Part shown: positions 42,101-53,506 of the stretch, in pieces
How positions within the stretch are numbered: the stretch's first letter is position 1
Layout: every line of letters starts with the position of its first letter
Origin: Trichomonas vaginalis G3
Taxonomy: Eukaryota; Parabasalia; Trichomonadida; Trichomonadidae
NCBI RefSeq assembly: GCF_026262505.1
Contig: NC_067205.1
Coordinates: 20,457,645 to 20,521,644 of the forward strand
Direction of reading: 5' to 3'
Length of the DNA stretch: 64,000 nucleotides
Made by a program: the position numbers and the translations under genes
Notes under the pieces: generated by a model
What the model was told of the DNA's origin: nothing
The model's input: only the letters and a program-made list of their open reading frames with translations
The model's database searches: none

Positions 42101-44262
42101 ACAATATGACTTCGGTTTGACAGACACTATGAATTAGCTTTTTATTGAGAGTAAGACTGATAGTTTGACTGACAATATGACTTCGGTTTGACACACTATG
42201 AATTAGCTTTTTAGTTAGAATAAGACTGATAGTTTGACTGACAATATGACTTCGGTTTGACAGACACTATGAATTAGCTTTTTAGTTAGAATAAGACTGA
42301 TAGTTTGACTGACAATATGACTTCGGTTTGACAGACACTATGAATTAGATTTTTATTGAGAGTAAGACTGATAGTTTGACTGACAATATGACTTCGGTTT
42401 GACAGACACTATGAATTAGCTTTTTATTGAGAGTAAGACTGATAGTTTGACTGACAATATGACTTCGGTTTGACACACACTATGAATTAGCTTTTTAGTT
42501 AGAATAAGACGATAGTTTGACTGACAATATGACTTCGGTTTGACACACTATGAATTAGCTTTTTAGTTAGAATAAGACTGATAGTTTGACTGACAATATG
42601 ACTTCGGTTTGACACACACTATGAATTAGCTTTTTAGTTAAGATAAGACTGATAGTTTGACTGACAATATGACTTCGGTTTGACAGACACTATGAATTAG
42701 CTTTTTAGTTAAGATAAGACTGATAGTTTGACTGACAATATGACTTCGGTTTGACAGACACTATGAATTAGCTTTTTATTGAGAGTAAGACTGATAGTTT
42801 GACTGACAATATGACTTCGGTTTGACACACACTATGAATTAGCTTTTTAGTTAGAATAAGACTGATAGTTTGACTGACAATATGACTTCGGTTTGACAGA
42901 CACTATGAATTAGCTTTTTAGTTAGAATAAGACTGATAGTTTGACTGACAATATGACTTCGGTTTGACACACACTATGAATTAGCTTTTTAGTTAGAATA
43001 AGACTGATAGTTTGACTGACAATATGACTTCGGTTTGACAGACACTATGAATTAGCTTTTTATTGAGAGTAAGACTGATAGTTTGACTGACAATATGACT
43101 TCGGTTTGACACACACTATGAATTAGCTTTTTAGTTAGAATAAGACGATAGTTTGACTGACAATATGACTTCGGTTTGACACACTATGAATTAGCTTTTT
43201 AGTTAGAATAAGACTGATAGTTTGACTGACAATATGACTTCGGTTTGACAGACACTATGAATTAGCTTTTTAGTTAAGATAAGACTGATAGTTTGACTGA
43301 CAATATGACTTCGGTTTGACACACTATGAATTAGCTTTTTAGTTAAGATAAGACTGATAGTTTGACTGACAATATGACTTCGGTTTGACACACTATGAAT
43401 TAGCTTTTTAGTTAAGATAAGACTGATAGTTTGACTGACAATATGACTTCGGTTTGACAGACACTATGAATTAGCTTTTTAGTTAAGATAAGACTGATAG
43501 TTTGACTGACAATATGACTTCGGTTTGACACACACTATGAATTAGCTTTTTAGTTAAGATAAGACTGATAGTTTGACTGACAATATGACTTCGGTTTGAC
43601 ACACTATGAATTAGCTTTTTAGTTAAGATAAGACTGATAGTTTGACTGACAATATGACTTCGGTTTGACAGACACTATGAATTAGCTTTTTAGTTAAGAT
43701 AAGACTGATAGTTTGACTGACAATATGACTTCGGTTTGACACACACTATGAATTAGCTTTTTATTGAGAGTAAGACTGATAGTTTGACTGACAATATGAC
43801 TTCGGTTTGACACACTATGAATTAGCTTTTTAGTTAGAATAAGACTGATAGTTTGACTGACAATATGACTTCGGTTTGACAGACACTATGAATTAGCTTT
43901 TTAGTTAGAATAAGACTGATAGTTTGACTGACAATATGACTTCGGTTTGACACACACTATGAATTAGCTTTTTAGTTAGAATAAGACGATAGTTTGACTG
44001 ACAATATGACTTCGGTTTGACACACTATGAATTAGCTTTTAGTTAGAATAAGACTGATAGTTTGACTGACAATATGACTTCGGTTTGACAGACACTATGA
44101 ATTAGCTTTTTAGTTAGAATAAGACTGATAGTTTGACTGACAATATGACTTCGGTTTGACAGACACTATGAATTAGCTTTTTAGTTAAGATAAGACTGAT
44201 AGTTTGACTGACAATATGACTTCGGTTTGACACACTATGAATTAGCTTTTTAGTTAGAATAA
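33181..44262. repeat. ~11-kb satellite array of 71/69-bp units
   Basis: About 150-160 head-to-tail units. Main variants differ at two places: CACTATG preceded by CA, CAGA or CACA, and AGTTAGAATAAG, AGTTAAGATAAG or ATTGAGAGTAAG after GCTTTTT. Aligned as TTTGACAGACAC, TATGAATTAGCT, TTTTAGTTAAGA, TAAGACTGATAG, TTTGACTGACAA, TATGACTTCGG, each unit equals five 12-mers and one 11-mer, i.e. a higher-order repeat of the flanking monomer. Unit length not divisible by three creates only short shadow ORFs. Candidate centromeric, heterochromatic or simple expanded satellite; no direct evidence for either function. Confidence 0.95.
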
Positions 44263-45262
44263 GACTGACAGTTTGAGTGACAATATGACTGACGGTTTGA
44301 CAGCCTCTATGACTTAAGGTTTTATTTAGAATATGACTGAGAGTGTGGGTGACAATATGACTGTTGATTTGAGTGAGTGTATGACTGACAATTTGAGTGA
44401 CAATATGACTGACGGTTTGACACACACTATGAATTAGCTTTTTAGTTAGAATATGACTGACGGTTTGACAGCCTCTATGACTTAAGGTTTTATTTAGAAT
44501 ATAACTGAGAGTTTGGGTGACAATATGACTCATAGTTTAAGAGAGTGTATGACTGATGGTTTTAGTGAGAATAAGACTGACAGTTTTGGTGACAATATGA
44601 CTGTTGATTTGAGTGAGTGTATGACTGACAGTTTGACTGACAATATGACTGACGGTTTTAGTGAGAATAAGACTGATAGTTTGAGTGACAATATGACTGA
44701 CGATTTGACTGACAGTTTTAGTGAGAATAAGACTGATAGTTTGGGTGACAATATGATTGTTGATTTGAGTGAGTGTATGACTTACAGTTTGACTGACAAT
44801 ATGACTGACGGCTTTAATTAGAATATTACTGACAGTTTGAGTGACAATATGACTGTGGTTTGACAGACACTATGAATTAGCTTTTTATTGAGAGTAAGAC
44901 TGACAGTTTGACCGACAATATGACTGACGGTTTGACAGCCTCTATGACTTACGGTTTTATTTAGAATATGACTGAGAGTTTGGGTGACAATATGACTCAT
45001 AGTTTAAGAGAGTGTATGACTGATGGTTTTAGTGAGAATAAGACTGATAGTTTGAGTGACAACATGACTGACGTTTTGACTGACAATATGAGTGACGGCT
45101 TTAGTTAGAATATGACTTAGAGTTTAGCTGACAATTGGCTGACAGTTTGAGTGACAATATGACTGAGAGTTTGACTGACAATATGACTGACGGTTTGAGT
45201 GAGTGTATGAATGAGAATATAACTGACGTTTTGACTAACAATATGACTGACGGTTTGACATC
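44263..45262. repeat. Right 12-mer repeat flank of the satellite
   Basis: Irregular 12/24-bp monomers as on the left side, mixed with a few partial 71-bp units (near 44,425 and 44,865). Plus-strand frames read SLTDNMTDGFSENKTDSLSD-like octapeptide repeats. Ends where the left inverted repeat of the Mutator-like element begins. Confidence 0.85.
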
Positions 45263-45299
45263 GAAATTCATTCATATATATGTATTGATCAATGCAATC

Positions 45300-45420
45300 A
45301 CCCTATTTAATATTATTATTTATCAATTAATTTTTCATTACTACATGCTCTCAATTATTATGACATTAATATTTATCAATAAATATTTCATTACTATATG
45401 CTCCCACCCAATTTGACATT
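45300..45420 (+). repeat. Left inverted end units of the MULE
   Basis: Two clear units with ATTTTTCATTACTACATGCT and ATATTTCATTACTATATGCT followed by CCCACCCAATTTGACATTA. Their reverse complements lie at 49,505-49,640. Confidence 0.75.
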
Positions 45421-45534
45421 ATTGTTCTTTGACAAATTTTTCTTTATTAAAGACACTCTCACAAATTCATATCAATATATTTTAATTATCACCTATTCCA
45501 ATCCATTTTCATATTCATATTCTTATTGAGTTAG

Positions 45535-45985
45535 AATAAATTGAGGATGACTGAGAATCAAATTATAATTAGTGAGAATCAATTGAAGAATACTGGGAGT
45601 TAATTAAGGTTGTTTAAGAATAAATTGTGAATAAGTGACAATCAATTGAGGATGAGTGAGAATCATTTGATTATTAGTGAGATTCAACTGAACATCAGTG
45701 AGAATCAATTGAATAATACTAAGAAGAAATTGAGGAAGAGTGAGAATCACTTGATTCTTAGCGAGAATCAATTAAGGATGAGTAAGAATCAATTAATAAG
45801 TAGTGAGAATCAATTTAGGGTGACTGAGAATCAATTGATTCTTAGTGAGAATCTATTGATAATTAATGCGAATCAATTGATTATTTGTGAGAATCAATTG
45901 ATCAGTAGTGATCAATTGATTATTTGTGAGAATCAATTGAAGATGAGTAAGAGTCAATTGAGGATGAATATGTGTCTATTCTGAT
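45535..45985 (+). repeat. 21-bp minisatellite encoding Leu heptads
   Basis: Repeats of GAGAATCAATTGATTATTAGT type with period 21. From 45,646 to 45,984 the plus strand is open and reads SENQLIL/SKNQLIS-like heptads (SENHLII, SENQLRM, TENQLIL), which would form a leucine-spaced helix. No separate promoter or partner is seen. It lies between the MULE end and its transposase, so it may be a leader-region repeat rather than a gene. Confidence 0.7.
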
Positions 45986-46188
45986 ATGACTTAGTATCTA
46001 CTGAGGCTAGATGCTAACATCTTACTTTTATGATCATAATTTTTCAACTCCATTAATATTTATAACAATATTTTGATTACTATTTAAATAATTTTATCAA
46101 ATGATAATTATTAACATATATTAAGAGTATGTTTAATTTTCAACATACTCTTAAAAATCCGAAATTTTAAAAAGTGACAATTTTTTTA

Positions 46189-49100
46189 ATGCTAAACCAT
46201 CTTCATCTACCATTAAATGTTTCGGATGATTTGATTTTAATTCAGTTGGGTTCTATTAGATGTAATAGTGTAAATTCTGATTCAACAATTTATCCAGATA
46301 TTTAATTTTTATATTCTTCCAATAAACCCTATCAAAAAGAATGGTATACAAATAAAATAACTTATCAAGATGGTAAACCTAAATTCACTGTTTTGGATTC
46401 ATTATCAAATGCATATGTCGGAGATTCACCATCATATCCTTGGGGACAAATCGTTTCAAAAATCAAAGAATTAAACAGAAATATTAAGAATGTATATAAT
46501 TTTGGACATAAATTATTTGGATTTGAAAATAAATCTATCATTTGTTATTTGGAGGAACTCAAAGAGCGTTTTATCTCGAATAGCGATGAAGTAAAGTATC
46601 TTCAAACATATGAAACAACACCTAAATTTCAGAAATCCGCTGAAGCTTTTACAGAAATGGTAAATATGATTATAAGTGAAAAATATTTGCAAACAGATCT
46701 CAGTCAAATTAAAATCAAAATCCATCGTCTAGGGGAACAATATATTCTTAAATTTTTAGAAGCATTTATAATTGCCCGCCCCAAATTTTATGCACAGGTT
46801 ATAGGTTTCTTACAAAATTTTTCATTTGACCAGGAATTATACTCAAAAGCAGGAATTTCTAAACCATTAATACAAGCAATAATTAATGGCGATAAAAGAT
46901 ATTCGAATATTTTTGCTTTTTCAGGAAAATCGTGTGATTTAACAATCGAAGATTTTATTAATGTTTTAATTTCAGATCAAACAAATCAAAATGGTGAAGA
47001 ATATTATCAAATACGTATCAGATCTATATTGGATAATAGTAAATATTCTTTCTATGAACTAGCAGTTAAATTTGAATCAATTAATATTTTAAATTCGTGT
47101 AATATAGATAATGTTACACCAATCATGAAAGCATTGATAATGTCAAGCCCAAACGAAACAATTTTCAAAATGAATGATAAATTCAATTTGCAGACTTATC
47201 AATTTACAAACCAAATCAAGTATGTTTTATCTTTTGCATACAATATCTCAGAGTTATTTTCTACATTTAGAAATCCATTACTCTCTTCGATTGTTTCAAC
47301 AAATAATATTATATCAGTAATGAATTTGAATGAAAGCAAAGTTATTCGTTTAAAGATTCATTTAATCTTCCATGAGGCCCTAATTCAAAATAATGATTTT
47401 ATGTACAAGAACTTTAATGTTTTGAATCAAATAAAAAACAATGACCTTCTGGAAATTTTAGCAAAAGCTTGTTTGAAAGCTGACAAAAAAATTCAAGCAG
47501 ATTTTGAACAAATCATGGGTATTAAATTTACAGCGATCAAACAATTTCATGAATCCATAGAAAAAATTCCAGTTGATCGGTCTCCAATTACAATAGATGG
47601 TTGCCATATTTGTTTTGAATGCTCTAAAAATACTGATATTGAAAAACTCAAATCAATGCAATTAATTCTAATAAGCCCTGGTATTCATATCAATGTGTTA
47701 ACTTATGAACAAACATTGAAGTTTTTGGAACAAATGCCAGCATTTATTCATTTGGGCCTTTCCAATATAAGTTCTGATCGATCTGTAAACTTAAATTATT
47801 TTCTACTTCAAAACGAAGATTATTCCCCTTTAAAAATTTCTACAGATAATTATTATTACTTTAAGATCACATTGTATGACAAAATCGTATCCTTTGAATA
47901 TTCAAAAGTATCAGATACGTTGTGGATGATTACTGTACCAAAAAACATGAAAAACATAAAATTACCCAAAGAGTTTTCAGGGAGGTTAAAATGGTACATT
48001 CAAATAACGAAAGTTGATCTCCCAGGACATCCTCTGCAAGATGAAATACAGGAAAAAATAAAGCATGATAATGAGATTGGTGATATCTTAACTTCATATC
48101 CCGGGAAATTTTATGTAAATTATAGCACAACGATAAGAAGTGATAGTTTATTCGTCAATGGAAATCCTATAGAATTTCTTATATATATTCCAAGCGAATC
48201 AGGAAATTTGGCGTTGGAGTGTAATTTAATTCACTTAGATGCTACTTTTTCATGGCCGAAATATATATTTATTTTTCCTCGTGGTAATTACTATATGCGA
48301 GGTTACCCTCTAGGGATATACATAGGGCGCAGCGAATCATCCGCTGCTTATCAACGGTGGCTTACAGCCATGAATATTGAATTTAAATCATTAAACATTA
48401 TGGAGCACTTTTCAAGAATCAAATGGATGAGCGATTTAGGTACTGGAGTTTTAAAATTTTTGAATACGAATCATTTCCAAAATTATATCTGTATTAGGCA
48501 CTATCTCGGAACCATGGGCAATAATACTTTACTACATGTTTTTGCTCTGATAGTATTATTATCAAAATCGGCCCAAGATTTTGAGGACAATTACAAATGT
48601 TTTGATCCATCGGTTCAGAAAATGTATGCTACAAAGAATATATCAGATGAGCAGCTGGAAAAATGGAAGCAGATATATAAAGATCAAGAGCATTTAGCAG
48701 CATACCACCGCATTCCACCTATAAGCACTAATAATAGTGCAGAGGGTAAGCATAGACACATTAACGAACTTGCAAAAAAAGCAAGAAACTTTTCTACTTT
48801 CATCAAATTCATTCTGAATGATACTATCATTAGGATTAATGAATCAATTGATCCCATTAATAAGCAAAAACGCGAGAAGAATGACTTGTTAAACGAAAAA
48901 TGCATACATTGCGGATTCTCCTATAATGATATTAATACTGATAAGAATCCTTGTAAATATTGCAAGGATTTCTTTATGAATAAGAGTCATGTTCCCTCTG
49001 CAGGCATACATGTTATGAAAATAGGAGAAAACGTAGGTGAAATCATAGAATTCCCAATCGATAAAAATGTAGGTGATCAGGATGAACTCGTGGATCACAA

Positions 49101-49377
49101 AGAAAAGAGTTCGCCGATCGAAATATCAAAATACGCAGAATTTATTGATATTGACGATAAAAATAAAGCAGTTTTAGTCGTAAAACTGCTTTATAATCTT
49201 GAAACGTTCCAAGATGCCAAAGATTTAATCAATTCTCTGGAAAAACAATCAAAAAATTATGAATCTGCATTACAAAATAAACCAGAAATTTGGTTGGAAA
49301 AATACTTGCCTGAATTAATGAAGGAAGTAAAAGATGCGAGAGCTGCTAGAATGAGATTGAAGATAATAAAGAAGTAG
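46189..49377 (+). CDS. MULE-type transposase with C-terminal zinc knuckle (one in-frame stop)
   Basis: An ATG at 46,189 (MLNHLHLPLNVSDDL...) opens a frame that continues to 49,377 apart from one TAA at 46,303-46,305. From 46,306 onward it is open for ~1,020 codons, with no ATG before residue ~245 of the open part. The N-terminal half is helical and unrecognised. The transposase core has Asp in LIHLDATFSW, the MULE block YPLGIYIGRSESSAAYQRWL, Asp in IKWMSDLGTG, CIRHYLGTMGNN, and Glu in STNNSAEGKHRHIN, giving the D-D-E arrangement. Two CxxC pairs (CIHCGFSYNDINTDKNPCKYC) form a zinc knuckle. Probably recently active; the single stop may be a mutation or a sequencing error. Confidence 0.8.
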
Positions 49378-49504
49378 AGATGATGAGTGAATAAAAACTT
49401 TGTATTAAATTTGTATATAAAAGAATTGTAAAATATAAAAATAAAGAAGTGGTTGATAGGAATTTGAAAATTCGTTGGGTGCATATAAGTTTGATAAATA
49501 TATT

Positions 49505-49640
49505 TATGAATATTAATGTCAAATTGGGTGGTTGCATATAGTAATGAAAAATATATTAATAAAAATTAATGTCAAATTGGTTGGTTGCATATAGTAATGA
49601 AAATAAGATTAATAAAAATTAATGTCAAATTGGGTGGATT
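49505..49640 (-). repeat. Right inverted end units of the MULE
   Basis: Three consecutive units of AATGTCAAATTGG(G/T)TGGTTGCATATAGTAATGAAA type separated by ~55 bp, the reverse complement of the units at 45,300-45,420. A fourth, weaker unit lies near 49,470. Confidence 0.75.
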
Positions 49641-50009
49641 CGTGATAGAATGCTTCTGTGTATGTGTGGCGTGAGTTAGCATCGGGTGGTTTCATCACAA
49701 ATTTTAACCCATCCAAATCTTATTAATTATTAAAATTCTTTTACAATTTCTGATGTATTTTTTGAAAACATTTCATATGCAATATTTCTCCTTTTCTTTC
49801 CTCAAATCTTCAAATATTAATAACTTTGGATATGAAATTATTTGGATCTTTTATGAATTTTAAATGTCTTTCTTAATATCAAATCGATTAAATTATTAAT
49901 ATTTTCTAAATTATGCCTAGGGTTGTACAAACTGGCACAATTTTGCGGGCCGCCTGCCAGGAGCTGGCACGCGGCCAAAATCAAAAAAGGGCCAAAAATC
50001 GGGCCTCAT

Positions 50010-50054
50010 GGCGTGGAAAGGATGTCGCCCTTCGGGCTCCACCCTTTCCACGCC
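50010..50054. repeat. GC-rich hairpin, loop orientation 1
   Basis: Perfect 12-bp arms GGCGTGGAAAGG (50,010-50,021) and CCTTTCCACGCC (50,043-50,054) around a 21-base loop that itself holds GCCC-TTC-GGGC. The same hairpin at 61,450-61,494 has this loop inverted. Confidence 0.9.
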
Positions 50055-50689
50055 ACTCGGCCTATGACCACAATTATATAATATGCTCATTATTATTTTT
50101 TCTTCTTTTCTCTTCTTTTTTTTTCTTTTTCTCTTTTCTTTCTTCTTTTTCCCTTTTCACTTCCTTTTTTTCTAGTTTTGGAAAGGAAAAAGTAAAAAAT
50201 TTAATAATTAATTTTATTACTATGAAAATATACTTTTTAGCTTATATTGTAAGCTGTGAGAGTTTTAAGTGATGGAAGATATAAATCAAATTTGAAATTC
50301 AACAAATCTTGTTATGATTAAGTTGAATATTGTACTCTAATTAAGAGTTTTCAGTTATGAACTCAGGTATTATATAATAAAAGTATAACTCAAGATAATA
50401 AAGAGGTTTTTAAAATGTAGATCTGAAAATCAAACTACCATGTTTGATATGATTAAGTTGAATAATGTTATTTTATTAAATGGTTCAAATCTGTGAAATC
50501 GGCAATTACAAATTAAAGGCGTAGTTCAAAAAATTAAAGAGATTTTAAAAATTTAATATCAGAATTAAACTAAAAAAAGGATTTAGTTATTTCAGTAATT
50601 ATCAGAAAAGGCTAAAAAGATAGGGTAAGTAATGAGACTTGAGTGAGATGTGAGAAATCATATGTAAATAATTAGATATCTGATGAGTA

Positions 50690-50930
50690 AGGTAGTAATG
50701 AGAGTTAAGATCTGGTTAGTAAGGTAGTAATGAGAGTTAAGATCTAGTTAGTAAGGTAGTAATGAGAGTTAAGATCTGGTTAGTAAGGTAGTAATGAGAG
50801 TTAAGATCTGGTTAGTAAGGTAGTAATGAGAGTTAAGATCTGGTTAGTAAGGTAGTAATGAGAGTTAAGATCTGGTTAGTAAGGTAGTAATGAGAGTTAA
50901 GATCTGGTTAGTAAGGTAGTAATGAGAGAT
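50690..50930. repeat. 32-bp minisatellite
   Basis: About seven to eight tandem copies of GTTAGTAAGGTAGTAATGAG plus AGTTAAGATCTG with a 32-bp period, differing by single bases (one copy has GATCTAGTTAG). Lies inside the element at 49,920-51,657. Confidence 0.85.
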
Positions 50931-51796
50931 CTGCGGGCAGTAATGATACATCTATGAGTACATAACTAAAACCTGAGTTCTATGAGCGAAATCTGAGAGC
51001 TAAAAGCCGAGAGATCTAAGGTAAGTAATGAGAGAAGAGAATTTGAAATTTTACAAAATACGTTTACTCATACAAAATAATTTGCATTCTTTTATAACGA
51101 ATCTCAATGCCAATTAATACATAAAACAGATTTTAGCAATCAATTGCAAGATTTAGAAAGATTTTAATTATAATCTCAGCCAAATTAACAAATATTTTAT
51201 TGATTTCGTCAAAAATAGCAATAAAACATAAAAATATGACATTCTATTTTTCCAAAAAAATTTCAAAAATCATTTTTTAACATGAAATTTATATTTTTTA
51301 ATTTTTTTTTTGGAATTTTCAACCATGTCAAAAGTCGGGATCTACAAATGTATTCTCTTTGACATAGGATAAAAACATCCTTTCTTATAATTTCATTGTA
51401 AAATAAAATTTTCTTAAATTTATTGAATCCAAACTCAACTTTGCAACATTTTATTATCATAAAAACTAAGAAACATCAGGTAAACTTCAATTTGGAGAGC
51501 TTAAAATCATATCTAAATTGAAAAATAAGGGGAAAAAAATTGTAAAAAAAATCTCATTAGATGGGGCAAAAAGTGACTTTTTTAATGTGTTTTTTTAAAA
51601 AATCGTGCCAGCTGGCCAAAAAAGGTGTGCCAGCAGGCGTGCCAGTTTGTACAACCCTAGATTTTCATATGAATCAAATCCATTTGAAACTGATTATGAT
51701 CAGCAAGAAAACAGTTTCGCTATTGAAGACTTCGTAACAGAAGAAGAGGAAAGAATAAATGTTTGAAAAATATTAAATAAGCTATTCATATATTTT

Positions 51797-52849
51797 AAGG
51801 GTTTCGTTTTGCTAAAATTGTCACTTTTATAGCATATTTGTTTTTGGATGTTTTGCGAAACCAAAAAAAAACTATGATATACAATGTGTGTGTAAAGAAA
51901 ATACTTTATTTACTAGTTAAAAAATCATTTGGTATTGATCAAGTTATTTTTTCTGGATAAGATATTATATGGATAATTGGATAGAAAATACAATTATATA
52001 ATCTTGTACCTGGTTTAATTAAGCTAATTGTCATCAGAAACTTGTAATTTTTATGAATTTCAGATTTTCTTTTCATTACTGCTTTTCTTAATAGGTCAAG
52101 TTCTTATTTACGTTATAAAGTATGATATTTACAAATATCAAGTTATCGTGTTTTTTGAGAAATTATGAGAAACAAACAAAAATGAAAAAGATAGGAATAG
52201 CAATGAATAGTGATGTGGGTATAGAAAATGTAAGAGATATGAATGCAAAGCAATCAGTATTTAGGACATTGACCATAGATTTCGAAAAAAAAATGCTGCA
52301 TATTGAGCGAAAACTATGATTATATTATAAGGCTGTCATTTAAAGCATAATGAAACTATTCCCTTTTCATTTTAATCAAATAAGATAGTAAAGATTTTTG
52401 AATTAGCTAGAAACTGATGAGATGTTTTCACAAATCAGATTTTTAATCTCTATAATGCATAATTCACTCAATATCTCAATTTTGATATTGCGAGATATTT
52501 TTGCTATCGGTTTCGCAATTTTGACACAATAGCAAGAGGGTTCTATAAGCATTATTATCAACGTAGAATCTGAATATCATATCAGAAAATGTCGCAAATC
52601 TGACATTTACCCGACCAAATAGCAAAAATAATTGAATACTTTTCGCAAAAACTTTAAAAATCGATAAAAATATGAAATATAGATATTAAAGAGACTTCTT
52701 ATATAATATTCATAAAGATTTTCCAAAAATATGATACCGCAAAATTAAAAAAGTGACGTCTTGAGTGGAGTCAAAGGTCGAAATTGCTAGCTAAATGTTT
52801 TTTTAGCGAAATTGCGTATTGTACGTTTTTTTCGCAAAACGAAACCCTT
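51797..52849. mobile_element. Non-autonomous element with AAGGGTTTCGTTTTGC ends
   Basis: AAGGGTTTCGTTTTGC at 51,797-51,812 is repeated inverted as GCAAAACGAAACCCTT at 52,834-52,849. Flanks read ATATATTTT before and ATATATTTC after, giving a plausible 8-bp duplication ATATATTT as in hAT elements. No ORF of substance inside. Length 1,053 bp. Confidence 0.65.
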
Positions 52850-53506
52850 ATATATTTCTTTCCTCTTTCTTTTTCATAAGCATTATCTTAAACAAAATCT
52901 TTAATAATTTTTTCATAATCCCAGACTTTATTTAATAAATGTATTGTAATGGTATGATATGCATGAACCTTCAAATCTCAATTAAGTTATACCATTCATT
53001 TTTTGGTGTTCCAATTTTTCTTTAGGATTTATTCGATATAAAATTAGTTTGGAAATGAAAGTACTTTAAATTGATGCGAATTCTGTTTAAGCATTAATAC
53101 ATGAATATGCTTTTTTTCCCTACTATTCCTTCTTTTCTCCTGACACTTTGTTGTCGATGAATTACGAATATGATTGTAGGAAAAACAATTTAAGACAACA
53201 GATGTCTTTCATATATAAAGGTCGTTTTTTTTAACATTTCGTAATTTTATATATATTTAACTCTAGCTAGCTCTTTTTGAAGATTATAGATGTCTATAAT
53301 TATAATGCACCGAGAAATAATGAGTTATGAATGCTTACGAACTAGGAATTAGTGAGAACTGTCACTTTTTGGTTATCGGTTTTTTAAGGTCACTGAATTA
53401 CAATTTCTTTAATAAAAATTAAGAACTTAAATGTTCATTTCTATTTTACTATCTATCTGCTTGCCTATATTTCTTCACTCTTGACATAAATTTTTCAAAA
53501 AATTTA
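52850..53506. other. Intergenic upstream of the 241-aa gene
   Basis: AT-rich; no ORF. A TCACTCTT stretch about 30 bp before the next start (near 53,475) resembles the trichomonad initiator TCA-Py-(T/A), the only regulatory hint seen. Confidence 0.4.

Larger units (their letters stand above)
45290..49660 (+). mobile_element. Mutator-like (MULE) transposon with repeat-built inverted ends
   Basis: The left end region (45,300-45,420) and right end region (49,505-49,640) are inverted relative to each other. Both contain tandem ~50-bp units with TTTCATTACTATATGC and CCAATTTGACATTA (left orientation): two to three units on the left, three to four on the right. They enclose a MULE-type transposase (46,189-49,377) and a 21-bp minisatellite. 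The exact tips and target duplication could not be fixed. It abuts the end of the satellite, so it may have inserted there. Confidence 0.75.
49920..51657. mobile_element. Non-autonomous element with 19-bp inverted ends, TA-flanked (copy 1)
   Basis: Ends GGGTTGTACAAACTGGCAC (49,920-49,938) and its perfect reverse complement (51,639-51,657), each flanked by TA. The left ~175 bp is strikingly GC-rich for this genome and contains a long hairpin (50,010-50,054). The rest is AT-rich with a T/C-rich run and a 32-bp minisatellite. No gene: the frame at 49,913-50,272 is a by-product of the GC-rich arm. A TA duplication fits Tc1/mariner-like mobilisation; the TIR start also resembles some hAT ends, so the superfamily is open. 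Confidence 0.75.

Noticed and set aside
33181-44262. CRISPR-like array
   Set aside because: No unique spacers: repeats are contiguous head-to-tail satellite units in a eukaryotic genome.
33181-44533. Many ~60-140-codon minus-strand ORFs of type MSNRSHIVSQTISLIL
   Set aside because: They are shadows of the 71/69-bp satellite; unit length is not a multiple of three and frames break at every variant change.
46513-49537. Minus-strand ORFs opposite the MULE transposase
   Set aside because: Hydrophobic shadow frames produced by the A-rich coding strand.
49913-50272. 119-codon ORF and its twin at 61,362-61,586
   Set aside because: Lie across the GC-rich arm of a non-coding transposon and continue into unrelated flanking sequence; the hairpin loop inversion changes the protein.
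50690-50930. 32-bp repeats as telomere or centromere sequence
   Set aside because: Only seven to eight copies within a small transposon; ordinary minisatellite.
51663-51767. Short acidic coding-like stretch ending in TEEEERINV
   Set aside because: Only ~34 codons, no upstream partner found on the other side of the element at 49,920-51,657.
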